From Phycisphaerales bacterium (GTDB taxonomy: Bacteria > Planctomycetota > Phycisphaerae > Sedimentisphaerales > Anaerohalosphaeraceae): a stretch of DNA of 17,917 nt. The stretch lies in assembly GCA_011048645.1 (NCBI GenBank), contig DSDR01000130.1:1-17917 (forward strand), given 5' to 3'. Shown piece after piece: positions 7,968 through 15,547 of this stretch. Below the pieces are notes generated by a model. That model was not told the DNA's origin. It worked only from the letters and a program-made list of their open reading frames with translations, and searched no databases. The position numbers were made by a program, and so were the translations under genes. Position 1 is the stretch's first letter. Each line of letters opens with the position of its first letter.

Positions 7968-8669
7968 ATGGAAGCGTTACGCAATTTTCGAACTTACTTT
8001 TTTCGCGGCTTGGCTGCGTTACTGCCGACGATTCTGACAATTTGGATTTTTGTACAATGTTATATCTTTATTCAGGACAAAATCAGTATTCACATCAACC
8101 GCGGCGTGGTTCACGTGATCCTTTGGTTGGCTCCCCATTACTCCAAAGCGTTTTTGGTTGAGTTTTGGGTCGATGGGCCGGGGAAAATAACGGGGTTTTT
8201 CATCGCCGTTATCGGTGTGGTGTTTATTGGGGCATTTTTGGCCAGTGTGGTGGGTCGGACGATTTGGCGTTTTTTTGAGAACGGCCTGGCCAATATCCCC
8301 CTGATTCGCAGTGTGTATCCGAACATTAAGCAGGTAACGGATTTTCTGCTGGCCAAAAAAGATTTAACGTTCAGCAAGGTGGTTGCGCTGGAGTATCCGC
8401 GTAAAGGCACCTGGTCGATCGGTTTGGTGACGGGTACCGGAATCAAGCGGGTGGTTTCGGCGGCCAAGGATGAGTTTTTGACGGTGTTTGTGCCGACCTC
8501 GCCGACGCCGTTTACGGGATATGTCATTATGACGCCCAAAAGCGAGACTATCGAGCTGGATTATACGATTGAAGAGGCGCTGCGTTTTGTGATCAGCGGG
8601 GGGGTGATTACCCCCACCGAGCAGATGGCTTTTGAAGCGGAAAAACAGACAAAGACAGGTAAACAATAA
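7968..8669 (+). CDS. DUF502 family membrane protein (233 aa)
   Basis: The protein belongs to the DUF502 family (Pfam PF04367; plant relatives include the COV proteins), whose biochemical role is unknown. Visible hallmarks are the first membrane segment (RGLAALLPTILTIWIF, about residues 13-30), a second at about 66-95 (ITGFFIAVIGVVFIGAFLA), then IPLIRSVYPNIKQV, the segment VFVPTSPTPFTGY and the end motif VISGGV, all in family order. Length is normal. The start is uncertain: the ATG at 7968 has only AAGG 2 nt upstream, while a TTG at 7953 follows GAAAGGA too closely. The ATG is preferred because homology begins at RNFRTYFFRG. It is the first gene of the run, 19 nt before hpf. Confidence 0.88.
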   Translation: MEALRNFRTYFFRGLAALLPTILTIWIFVQCYIFIQDKISIHINRGVVHVILWLAPHYSKAFLVEFWVDGPGKITGFFIAVIGVVFIGAFLASVVGRTIWRFFENGLANIPLIRSVYPNIKQVTDFLLAKKDLTFSKVVALEYPRKGTWSIGLVTGTGIKRVVSAAKDEFLTVFVPTSPTPFTGYVIMTPKSETIELDYTIEEALRFVISGGVITPTEQMAFEAEKQTKTGKQ

Positions 8670-8688
8670 CTTTTTTCAGGAAGAAATC

Positions 8689-9051
8689 ATGATTGTTACA
8701 ATCACGGGTAAGCACATTGAAATTACGGACGCCATGCGTGCTCACATTGAGGAAAAAGCGGCCAAACTGCCGCGTTATTTTAATTCAGTCAGTCAGGTCG
8801 AAGTGATTGTGGAAAAAAGCACAGGCGTCATGCAGAGCGTCGAAATTATTGCGAGTGTGGAACATCGCGACGATGTGGTCGCCCGGGAAAGCGGAGAAGA
8901 CCTGTATGCGTGCATCGATCTGGCCATGCACAAGATGGAGCGTCAGCTTCGCAAGCTTAAAGAAAAACAGCGCGACAACAAGCACCCAGCGCCGGCCGAA
9001 CGTGAACGGCTGGCCGAAAAAACGCAGATTCAGGAAGAAGACGTGGCCTGA
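8689..9051 (+). CDS. hpf: Ribosome hibernation promoting factor, short HPF/YfiA type (120 aa)
   Basis: HPF binds the decoding region of the 30S subunit and inactivates or dimerises ribosomes when growth slows. The sequence starts MIVTITGKHIEITDAMRAHI, the typical beta-alpha opening, followed by the KLPRYF segment, the EVIVEK and VEIIASVEHRDDVVARESGEDLYACID strands and the helix LAMHKMERQLRKLKEK, then a short charged tail. It lacks the extra C-terminal dimerisation domain of long HPF, so by family rules it should act like short HPF/YfiA. The ATG at 8689 is chosen because AGGAAG at 8678-8683 lies just upstream; an earlier in-frame ATG at 8632 lies inside the DUF502 gene. It sits directly before ptsN, as in the proteobacterial rpoN locus. 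Confidence 0.93.
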   Translation: MIVTITGKHIEITDAMRAHIEEKAAKLPRYFNSVSQVEVIVEKSTGVMQSVEIIASVEHRDDVVARESGEDLYACIDLAMHKMERQLRKLKEKQRDNKHPAPAERERLAEKTQIQEEDVA

Positions 9052-9107
9052 GTCGGCAACACTGAAAATTGCAGGTCGTCGAGAGACCGTTTGCTTTAGG
9101 AGAAACC

Positions 9108-9581
9108 ATGAGATTGTCCGATATCATTTGTTTTGATGCGATTGTTCCCCAATTGGCGGCTACCGATCGAAACGCCGCGATTGAAGAGTTGATTTTATCG
9201 CTGCATAAAAAGAAGAAACTGGGTAAAGCGGACCCGACGGCGCTGACCCGTGCGGTCATTCGGCGTGAAAATGAAGCCAGTACCGGCATCGGCAAAGGCG
9301 TGGCGGTGCCGCACGTCAAACATGCAGACGTGGCACGGCTGGTGGCGGTGGTGGGCTGTTCGGCGACGGGCATCGATTTTTCATCGCTGGACAAGCAGCC
9401 GGTTTATACGATTTTTCTGCTGCTCAGTCCGACCACGAACCCGGACAAACATCTTCAGGCCATGGAGACGATCTTCAGAAATCTCCAGAACGATGATTTT
9501 CGTCGTTTTCTGCGTCAGTCTCAAAGTGCACAGGATATTATCGAAGCGATCAAGGATTCGGATGGGGATTTATCTGAATAG
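9108..9581 (+). CDS. ptsN: PTS EIIA domain protein, PtsN/fructose type (157 aa)
   Basis: A single EIIA domain of the fructose/nitrogen-PTS class (PF00359). The phosphorylation site is visible as STGIGKGVAVPHVKH, with H69 as the phospho-acceptor that takes phosphate from HPr. Upstream of it is the expected helix pattern LTRAVIRRENEAS. There is no EIIB or EIIC domain, so it cannot transport sugar by itself and a regulatory role like EIIA-Ntr is inferred. The start at 9108 has AGGAGA at 9098-9103 a few bases upstream; an earlier in-frame start at 9069 lacks a comparable site. It lies between hpf and the HPr gene, which supports the PtsN name, although rpoN is not in view. Confidence 0.9.
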   Translation: MRLSDIICFDAIVPQLAATDRNAAIEELILSLHKKKKLGKADPTALTRAVIRRENEASTGIGKGVAVPHVKHADVARLVAVVGCSATGIDFSSLDKQPVYTIFLLLSPTTNPDKHLQAMETIFRNLQNDDFRRFLRQSQSAQDIIEAIKDSDGDLSE

Positions 9582-9628
9582 GTCAGGGATCGAAATGATC
9601 TGTGCCGACACGTATTAAGGAGCGTCAG

Positions 9629-9943
9629 GTGTCCGAATCGAGTTATGAAATTGAAGTTGAGGTTCGCAACCCCGAAGGGCTGCATATGCGACCTGCCATG
9701 CAGTTTGTGGACCTGGCGAATACCTTTGATGCGGAGATTTCGGTCAGCAATCAGGACACCACGGTGGACGCCAAAAGCATTATGCAGATGACGATGCTGG
9801 CGGCGACTTGCGGAACGCGATTGACGATACGCGCCGAAGGCGTCGATGCGCGTAAAGCGATTGATTCATTGCAGGAACTGCTCGATCAAATTGTTTCGGA
9901 TGTGTCGTCGCAATCAGGCGTCGGCCAAAAGGATGACGGTTAA
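9629..9943 (+). CDS. Phosphocarrier protein HPr (104 aa)
   Basis: HPr passes phosphate from Enzyme I to EIIA proteins. The active-site loop NPEGLHMRPA contains the phospho-acceptor H19 and the helper R21. The segment DAKSIMQM carries S50, spaced 31 residues after H19 exactly as Ser46 is from His15 in Bacillus HPr, so control by an HPr kinase/phosphorylase is possible; no such kinase is in the window. The chain is slightly longer than usual through an acidic C-terminal tail. The start is a GTG at 9629 with an ideal AAGGAG at 9617-9622; an in-frame GTG at 9602 has no good ribosome site. The stop lies 6 nt before ptsI. The relation to NPr versus classical HPr cannot be settled by eye. Confidence 0.93.
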   Translation: MSESSYEIEVEVRNPEGLHMRPAMQFVDLANTFDAEISVSNQDTTVDAKSIMQMTMLAATCGTRLTIRAEGVDARKAIDSLQELLDQIVSDVSSQSGVGQKDDG

Positions 9944-9949
9944 GCATAT

Positions 9950-11686
9950 ATGGAGATAAGAAAGGGCATAGCGGTTTCGCCGGGGATTGCGATTGCCAAA
10001 GCGATGGTCATTGACTCTCGCGACTATCGTATTCCGCGCCGGTCGATTATGGCTTCGCAGCGGGCCTCTGAGATTCAGCGGGTGCGCAAGGCCTTTGCCC
10101 GGGCGATTCAGGAACTGGATGACATCAAGTCAGCCAAACGGATAGAAGAAAGCAAAATCAGCGATATTTTTGCGGTGCATATGCGTTTTTTGCGGGACAA
10201 GAGCTTTCGCAAGCGCATCACCGACTTAATCTACAAAGAAATGGTGACTGCCGAGTATGCGGTGTCCACTATTTTGCGCGAGATTGCGTCGCACTTTGCC
10301 GGCATTGACGATCCCTACATCAGCGAGCGGGCGGCGGATATTTACGATATTGAAAAGCGCCTGCTCAAGCACCTGCTGGGGCGCGTTGAGGATAATATTG
10401 AGCACCTGCGCGATGAGGCGGTGATTCTGGCCCATGACCTGACGCCTACCCAGACGGCCGGGTTCAATAAATCCTTTGTCAAGGGCTTTGCCACCGAGCG
10501 GGGGGGACGGACCAGCCATACCGCGATTGTGGCTCGTTCGCTGGGGATTCCGGCGGTGGTGGCGCTGGGGGACCTGTCTTCGGAAATTCCGCCGGAATGC
10601 CAGGTGATCGTGGACGGCAATCGCGGCGTGGTGATTATTGATCCGGACGAAGAGACGCTCCGGCAATACGCGCGCTATGCCGAGCGCGTCACGCAGTTTG
10701 TCAGCGAATTGAATGTGCTGCGCGAATTGCCCGCCCAGACGCGCGACGGTGTTCGTGTGGAATTGATGGGCAACATCGAATTTCCCGATGAAGCCGAACA
10801 GGTGCTTGAAAAAGGCGGCGACGGCATCGGCTTGTACCGCACGGAATTTCTCTATTTGTACGGCGGGTCGGAGCCGACCGAGGACGACCACTACCATGCG
10901 TATGCGGAGACCATCCGCACCATGAAAGACAAACCCGTCGTGATTCGTACGATGGATCTCGGCGCCGACAAGATGCCGCATTCAAGTTGGCACCCCAACG
11001 AAACGAATCCGGCGCTGGGCTTGCGGTCGATTCGCTATTGTCTGCAGGATTTGCCGATGTTCAAGACGCAGCTTCGGGCGATTCTGCGGGCGTCGGTGCT
11101 CGGCGATCTGCGTGTGATGTTTCCGCTGATCACCAACCTGCAGGAACTGCGGCAGGCCAAGATGATTCTGCGTGATGTGATGGAGGATCTGGACGAGTAC
11201 GCCGTGCCGTATAACGCCGATATTTCGATTGGGATTATGATTGAGACGCCCAGTTCGGCGCTGACGGGCGGGCTGCTGGCGCAGGAAGCGGATTTTTTCA
11301 GCATCGGCACCAACGATTTGATTCAATATACGCTGGCGGTGGATCGCGCCAATGAACATGTTTCGACGCTGTTTTCGCCGGCCGAACCGGCGGTGCTGCG
11401 TCTGATTCGCGGCGTGATTCAGGACGCCCACAAGGCCCGTATCGGGCTAAGCGTGTGCGGCGAAGTGGCGTCGGATCCGGAATTTATTATGTTGCTGCTG
11501 GGGATGGGGATCAGGACATTGTCGCTGGCGGTGCCGATGATTCCGGAGGTCAAACAGATTATACGTTCCGTCTCGATTGAAGAGTGCGGCCAGTTGGCCC
11601 GGCGGGCCGCCGCGCTGGATTCGAGTCGGCAAATCAAAAATGTGCTGCGTGATGCGGCGTTGAAAATTTTGCCGGAAAACTTTTAG
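9950..11686 (+). CDS. ptsI: PTS Enzyme I, phosphoenolpyruvate-protein phosphotransferase (578 aa)
   Basis: Enzyme I takes phosphate from PEP onto a histidine and gives it to HPr in the cytoplasm. Seen in order: the N-terminal segment RKGIAVSPGIAIAKA; an HPr-binding helical region; the active-site loop GGRTSHTAIVARSLGIPAVV with H190; then the PEP-binding TIM barrel with GDGIGLYRTEFLYL, IRTMDLGADK, NPALGLRSIR, MFPLI, GIMIETPSS, FSIGTNDLIQYTLAVDR and SVCGEVASDP with the catalytic C503. Length is that of classical Enzyme I, with no N-terminal GAF domain, so it is not the PtsP (EI-Ntr) form even though its neighbours resemble the nitrogen PTS. The ribosome site is weak; with only 6 nt from the HPr stop, translational coupling is likely. 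Confidence 0.96.
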   Translation: MEIRKGIAVSPGIAIAKAMVIDSRDYRIPRRSIMASQRASEIQRVRKAFARAIQELDDIKSAKRIEESKISDIFAVHMRFLRDKSFRKRITDLIYKEMVTAEYAVSTILREIASHFAGIDDPYISERAADIYDIEKRLLKHLLGRVEDNIEHLRDEAVILAHDLTPTQTAGFNKSFVKGFATERGGRTSHTAIVARSLGIPAVVALGDLSSEIPPECQVIVDGNRGVVIIDPDEETLRQYARYAERVTQFVSELNVLRELPAQTRDGVRVELMGNIEFPDEAEQVLEKGGDGIGLYRTEFLYLYGGSEPTEDDHYHAYAETIRTMKDKPVVIRTMDLGADKMPHSSWHPNETNPALGLRSIRYCLQDLPMFKTQLRAILRASVLGDLRVMFPLITNLQELRQAKMILRDVMEDLDEYAVPYNADISIGIMIETPSSALTGGLLAQEADFFSIGTNDLIQYTLAVDRANEHVSTLFSPAEPAVLRLIRGVIQDAHKARIGLSVCGEVASDPEFIMLLLGMGIRTLSLAVPMIPEVKQIIRSVSIEECGQLARRAAALDSSRQIKNVLRDAALKILPENF

Positions 11687-11696
11687 AGACCGGCGG

Positions 11697-12386
11697 ATGC
11701 AAACGGAGTATGTGACGTTCATTGCAGATTTTAAGATTCACGGTCGATTGGCGTTTTTATCGCATCAGGAAACGTTGTCGTTGTGGCGGCGGGTTTTGGT
11801 GCGAGCGCAGGTGCCGCTGATCTTTTCACAGGGGTACAATCCGCATCCGCGCCTTTCGCTGGCGCTGCCGCGCAGTGTGGGTGTGCAGTCGGATTGTGAG
11901 CGGTTGTGCGCGCGGGTGTCGGCGGCGGGCTTTTGCGCCCGAACGGCGCGTGATGCGATTACGCCGCTGCTGCCGGACGGCTGTACACTGATTTCTACGG
12001 ATGTTGTACCGGGCAGGGCGTCGTTTTATCCTGTGTCGGCGACATATCAATTTATACTGACCCGGCCGCCGGATCCTTTGCGGCAGGCTCGTTTTGATCG
12101 TTGTCTGCGGCAGTTGCAGGCGCGCGAACCGATAGTCCTGTTGCGACAAACGGAAAAGAGAAGACAGCGAGAAATCGATATCGGTCCCTTTCTGAGGCAA
12201 TTGACCCACGCCGGAACAAACGTTGAGGTGCAGTGCATGATTGGCCCGGAAGGGACGGTTCGTATTGATGAACTGATGCACTGGCTTGGATTGGCTCCGG
12301 CCGATCTTGTCGAACCGGTGCGGCGCATGGCTGCGGACTGGGTATCGCAAGCAAAACATTGGCAAGGAGAAGAAAATCTATCATGA
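11697..12386 (+). CDS. DUF2344 / radical SAM-linked protein (229 aa)
   Basis: This matches the family described as 'radical SAM-linked' (DUF2344, TIGR03936). Hallmarks are KIHGRLAFLSHQETLSLWRR, then RAQVPLIFSQGYNPHPRLS and the following LPRSVGVQSDCERL, all within residues 12-75. The family is commonly found fused to, or next to, a radical SAM protein and just upstream of RNase G/E. Here the rng link is kept: the stop codon overlaps the rng start as ATGA. The radical SAM partner is not upstream, where ptsI stands, and may be elsewhere. The function is unknown; a role in RNA or translation is only a guess from context. The start at 11697 lies 10 nt after ptsI, with a weak GGCGG before it. Confidence 0.85.
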   Translation: MQTEYVTFIADFKIHGRLAFLSHQETLSLWRRVLVRAQVPLIFSQGYNPHPRLSLALPRSVGVQSDCERLCARVSAAGFCARTARDAITPLLPDGCTLISTDVVPGRASFYPVSATYQFILTRPPDPLRQARFDRCLRQLQAREPIVLLRQTEKRRQREIDIGPFLRQLTHAGTNVEVQCMIGPEGTVRIDELMHWLGLAPADLVEPVRRMAADWVSQAKHWQGEENLS

Positions 12387-13909
12387 CGCGAGAAATGCTG
12401 ATTAATGTAACGGATGAAGAATGTCGCGTGGCTGTGGTTGAGGATGGCTCGCTGGAAGAGCTTTATACCGAGCGAACCGCCCTGGTCAGTCACGTCGGGA
12501 ATATTTACAAGGGACGGGTGATCAATGTCGAGTCGGCCATTCAGGCGGCGTTTATCGATTTCGGCGCTGTCAAGAACGGATTTCTGCATATCAGCGATCT
12601 GCACCCCCGCTATTTCGCCGGCAAGTCCGACGAGGTGGAAAACATCGGACGCCGCAAGGCCCTCAGCCAGCGCCCTCCCATTCAGCGATGTCTTAAAAAA
12701 GGCCAGGACATCGTTGTTCAGGTGATCAAAGAAGGCATCAACACCAAAGGTCCGACCCTGACGACATATTTGTCGCTGCCGGGCAAGTATATGGTGCTGA
12801 TGCCCTGGATGAGCGGGGTGGGTATTTCGCAGAAAATCGAAGATGAGGCCGAACGCAAAAAACTGCGCGAAACGATGGAAAGTCTGAATCTGCCGCGGCA
12901 GGCGGGACTGATTGTCCGCACCGCCGCGCAGATGGCCAACAAACGCGAGCTGCAAAATGACATTGCTTATCTGAACCGCCTGTGGAGTGTGGTCAACAAG
13001 AAAATTGAAAAAGACAAGGCGCCGTGTGAACTTTATCAGGAATCCGATCTGGCGATTCGAACCGTGCGCGATATTTTTGACAACACCATCAGCAAGATTT
13101 ATTGCGACGGCGAGTCGGTGACCAGGAGAATCCGCGATTTCTTGTCGATTGTCCAGCCGCGTCTGAAACGCCGCGTCATCTATTACGACGGCAAGGCGCC
13201 GCTGTTTAATCGTTATAATATTGAGAAAGAAATCGAAAAGATTCAGTCCAGTCATGTGCAACTCAAAAGCGGCGGTTCGCTGGTGATCGAACAAACCGAG
13301 GCGCTGGTCGCTATTGATGTCAACAGTGGACGATATCGCAAACAGAACAACGCCGAGCGGACGGCTGTGCAGATCAATCTGGAAGCGGCGCGCGAGATCG
13401 TTCGTCAGCTCAAGCTGCGGGATTTGGGCGGCTTAATTATCTGCGATTTCATCGATATGCGCGACAACAAAAACAAACGTGAAGTGGAAAAAGTCTTTCG
13501 CGAGGCCCTTCGCACCGATCGGGCGCGGTCGCGTGCGCTGAAGATGAGCGCATTCGGACTGATTGAACTGACGCGGCAGCGGATGCGGCCTTCGCTGCAA
13601 TCCAGTACGTACCTGATGTGTCCGCACTGCAAAGGCTCCGGTATGATCAAAAGTTTCGAGTCGCAGGCCATTGAAATTCTGCGGCAGTTGCGCCTGGCGA
13701 CCTCCCACAAAGAAATCAAACGCATCGAGATTACCGCTCCCAAAGAAGTGGCGCTGTTTCTTCAGAATGACAAACGCCAGGTGCTGGCACGGCTTGAGGC
13801 CGAACAGGAAAAACAAGTGGTCGTCATTCCGGATTTGTGGGGCGCCAACAATGAGCCGGTGCAAATTCAGTGTTTCGATGAACGCGGCAGTGCGGTGAAG
13901 TTTGCTTGA
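12383..13909 (+). CDS. rng: Ribonuclease G/E family endoribonuclease (508 aa)
   Basis: RNase G/E cuts single-stranded AU-rich RNA and matures 16S rRNA in relatives. The N-terminus MTREMLINVTDEECRVAVVE is typical, followed by the S1 domain from about residue 36 (VGNIYKGRVINV, IQAAFIDFG, NGFLHISDL). The magnesium site is present in AIDVNSG (D312) and ICDFIDM (D355), and the zinc-link motif CPHC is at C413/C416. All four match E. coli RNase E numbering with a constant offset of 9. The long C-terminal scaffold of RNase E is missing, so it is RNase G-like. The ATG at 12383 overlaps the DUF2344 stop; AAGGAG at 12364-12369 is 13 nt upstream, rather far. A TTG at 12359 in frame is less likely. Confidence 0.95.
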   Translation: MTREMLINVTDEECRVAVVEDGSLEELYTERTALVSHVGNIYKGRVINVESAIQAAFIDFGAVKNGFLHISDLHPRYFAGKSDEVENIGRRKALSQRPPIQRCLKKGQDIVVQVIKEGINTKGPTLTTYLSLPGKYMVLMPWMSGVGISQKIEDEAERKKLRETMESLNLPRQAGLIVRTAAQMANKRELQNDIAYLNRLWSVVNKKIEKDKAPCELYQESDLAIRTVRDIFDNTISKIYCDGESVTRRIRDFLSIVQPRLKRRVIYYDGKAPLFNRYNIEKEIEKIQSSHVQLKSGGSLVIEQTEALVAIDVNSGRYRKQNNAERTAVQINLEAAREIVRQLKLRDLGGLIICDFIDMRDNKNKREVEKVFREALRTDRARSRALKMSAFGLIELTRQRMRPSLQSSTYLMCPHCKGSGMIKSFESQAIEILRQLRLATSHKEIKRIEITAPKEVALFLQNDKRQVLARLEAEQEKQVVVIPDLWGANNEPVQIQCFDERGSAVKFA

Positions 13910-13920
13910 GGAGTTCCATG

Positions 13921-14949
13921 ATGAAATCGATGCCTTATGAACAGACGGCAGATTCCGATACTGTTGCCGAGCGGATTGATTCGGCGTTTGCCGAACAGGT
14001 GATCAAGACCGAGGCGGCGGCGGTTGGCGGATTGCTTCCGGTGGTGCGCGATCCGGCGTTTGTCCGCGCGGCGGAACTTTTTTTAACCTGTTGCGGTTCG
14101 GTCATCGTTACGGGCATCGGCAAGGCGGGCATTATCGGCAACAAGATCAGCGCGACGCTGGCCTCCACCGGCACGGCCAGTCATTTTCTCCATCCGGCCG
14201 AGGCGGTGCACGGCGACCTGGGGCGGATTCAAAACAACGATATGGTGCTGGCGCTGAGCCACAGCGGCGAAAGCGATGAAATCCTGCGTCTGGTTGAACC
14301 GCTCAAGCAGCGGGAAATTTGTCTGGTCTCGATCGTCGGCGATGCGCAATCGCGGCTGGCGCGCCACAGCGATGTGGCGTTGTGCATGGGCAAACTCATC
14401 GAGGCCTGCCCCTTAGGCGCAGCGCCGAGTGTTTCAACAACCTGTATGCTGGCGCTGGGCGATGCATTGGCGCTGACCGTGATGAAAGCCAGGCGGTTCA
14501 GCGTTGAAGATTATGCACGGTTTCATCCGGCCGGTGCGCTGGGGGCGCAACTGATGACGGTCGGACAAACGATGTGGTTCAAGCCCGACGAGCCGCTGCC
14601 GCAGGCTTTGGAAACGGACACCGTTGAGCAGATGCTGAGCAAAACGGCCGCTCTGAAACGCCGCGGGGCGGTGATGATTGTCAACGCCGAAGGGCGGCTG
14701 GCCGGGATTATCACCGACGGCGACCTGCGGCGGGCCGTCTCGACGGCGGGCGCTGATGCCTTGAGAATGAAAACGCAGCAGGTGATGACGCCGGATTGCA
14801 AGCGCGTTCGCCCCGATACGCTGGCGGCTGAGGCGATGGCCATTTTTCACAAGTACCGCATTGATGAACTACCGGTTGTGGACGCCGACAATCGTCCGGT
14901 CGGCCTGATTGATGTGCAGGATATCGTGGCGATTAAAATTGTCAGGTGA
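13921..14949 (+). CDS. kdsD: Arabinose-5-phosphate isomerase (342 aa)
   Basis: KdsD converts ribulose-5-phosphate to arabinose-5-phosphate, the first step to Kdo for lipopolysaccharide. The SIS domain (about residues 30-200) shows VTGIGKAGIIGNKISATLASTGT with the catalytic-type Lys68, HPAEAVHGDLG, LSHSGESDE and RFHPAGALG with the conserved His. Two CBS domains follow, with IITDGDLRRAV in the first and ELPVVD and GLIDVQDI in the second. Length fits the family (E. coli KdsD is 328 aa). GAGGAG at 13908-13913 is 7 nt before ATG 13921 and 4 nt before ATG 13918, so the start could be 3 nt earlier. It is 11 nt after rng and directly before kdsC, as in Proteobacteria. Confidence 0.94.
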   Translation: MKSMPYEQTADSDTVAERIDSAFAEQVIKTEAAAVGGLLPVVRDPAFVRAAELFLTCCGSVIVTGIGKAGIIGNKISATLASTGTASHFLHPAEAVHGDLGRIQNNDMVLALSHSGESDEILRLVEPLKQREICLVSIVGDAQSRLARHSDVALCMGKLIEACPLGAAPSVSTTCMLALGDALALTVMKARRFSVEDYARFHPAGALGAQLMTVGQTMWFKPDEPLPQALETDTVEQMLSKTAALKRRGAVMIVNAEGRLAGIITDGDLRRAVSTAGADALRMKTQQVMTPDCKRVRPDTLAAEAMAIFHKYRIDELPVVDADNRPVGLIDVQDIVAIKIVR

Positions 14950-14953
14950 GAAC

Positions 14954-14988
14954 AGAAGACAGAGGTCAGAAGTCAGAAGTCAGAGAAA
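14954..14988 (+). repeat. Heptanucleotide tandem repeat between kdsD and kdsC
   Basis: Four tandem 7-nt units, AGAAGAC, AGAGGTC, AGAAGTC, AGAAGTC, run from 14954 to 14981, followed by a decayed AGAGAAA. The tract fills nearly the whole kdsD-kdsC spacer and covers the place where a ribosome site for kdsC would be expected. Period 7 is not a multiple of 3, so unit gain or loss would shift any frame read through it. Confidence 0.75.
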
Positions 14989-15002
14989 GAAAAACAGAAT
15001 CA

Positions 15003-15524
15003 ATGGGCAAAGCGATAGATTTCAAACAAATTCAACTGTTGATTATGGATGTGGACGGCGTGCTCACTGACGGCGGAATTATCGTGCATTCGGACGGCTC
15101 CGAGAGCAAACGATTCTGCGTCTATGACGGCCATCGTATTCGAATGTGGCATCGTTCCGGGCGGCTCAGCGCGATCATCAGCGGGCGCGACAGCCGACCG
15201 ACGACGCTGCGCGCCGAGCAGCTCGAGATCAAGTATGTTCATCAGGGCTGTACGCAAAAACTGCCGGCCTTTGAGTCGCTGATGGGCGAACTGGATATGC
15301 GCCCCGAACAGGTTGCCTATGTCGGCGCTGCTTTGATGGATATTCCGATTGTACGGCGAGTCGGCTTCGGCGTGGCGGTTGCCAATGCGGCAGAGGATCT
15401 CAAGCAGGTTGCTGACTGGGCCACATGCCGGCCCGGCGGCAGCGGCGCCGTCGGCGAAACCATCGAATACATCCTCAGGCAGGCCGGCGTGTGGGAGCCG
15501 TTGATGCAGCGTTACAGAATATGA
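15003..15524 (+). CDS. kdsC: KdsC-like HAD phosphatase, altered motif IV (173 aa)
   Basis: KdsC removes phosphate from Kdo-8-phosphate. The protein opens with the HAD nucleophile motif IMDVDGVLTDGG (D16, D18), then FCVYDGHRIRMW, AIISGRDS (motif II), HQGCTQKLPAF (K86, motif III) and YVGAALMDIPIV. In KdsC the last motif normally reads GDDxxD; here both residues after Gly are Ala (A109, A110) and only D113 remains, so magnesium binding may be impaired. The rest fits KdsC well, including the KdsC-like C-terminus and place next to kdsD. The start is set at ATG 15003 by homology, though only a weak AGAAAG precedes it. A GTG at 14946 overlapping the kdsD stop is in frame, but would add 19 residues encoded by the 7-nt repeat. 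Confidence 0.88.
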   Translation: MGKAIDFKQIQLLIMDVDGVLTDGGIIVHSDGSESKRFCVYDGHRIRMWHRSGRLSAIISGRDSRPTTLRAEQLEIKYVHQGCTQKLPAFESLMGELDMRPEQVAYVGAALMDIPIVRRVGFGVAVANAAEDLKQVADWATCRPGGSGAVGETIEYILRQAGVWEPLMQRYRI

Positions 15525-15547
15525 ATACGGAACACAAAGGGACTGCG

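Noticed and set aside
9074..9088. GGTC/GACC hairpin between hpf and ptsN as a terminator or attenuator
   Set aside because: Only 4 bp of stem and no proper T run, so not supportable.
12047..13294. 415-codon open frame on the minus strand
   Set aside because: It lies antisense across DUF2344 and rng, both of which have clear family motifs on the + strand. Its translation has no recognisable domain and looks like a by-product of + strand codon use.
14954..14988. CRISPR-like repeat array
   Set aside because: Units are 7 nt with no spacers and no cas genes; it is a simple tandem repeat.
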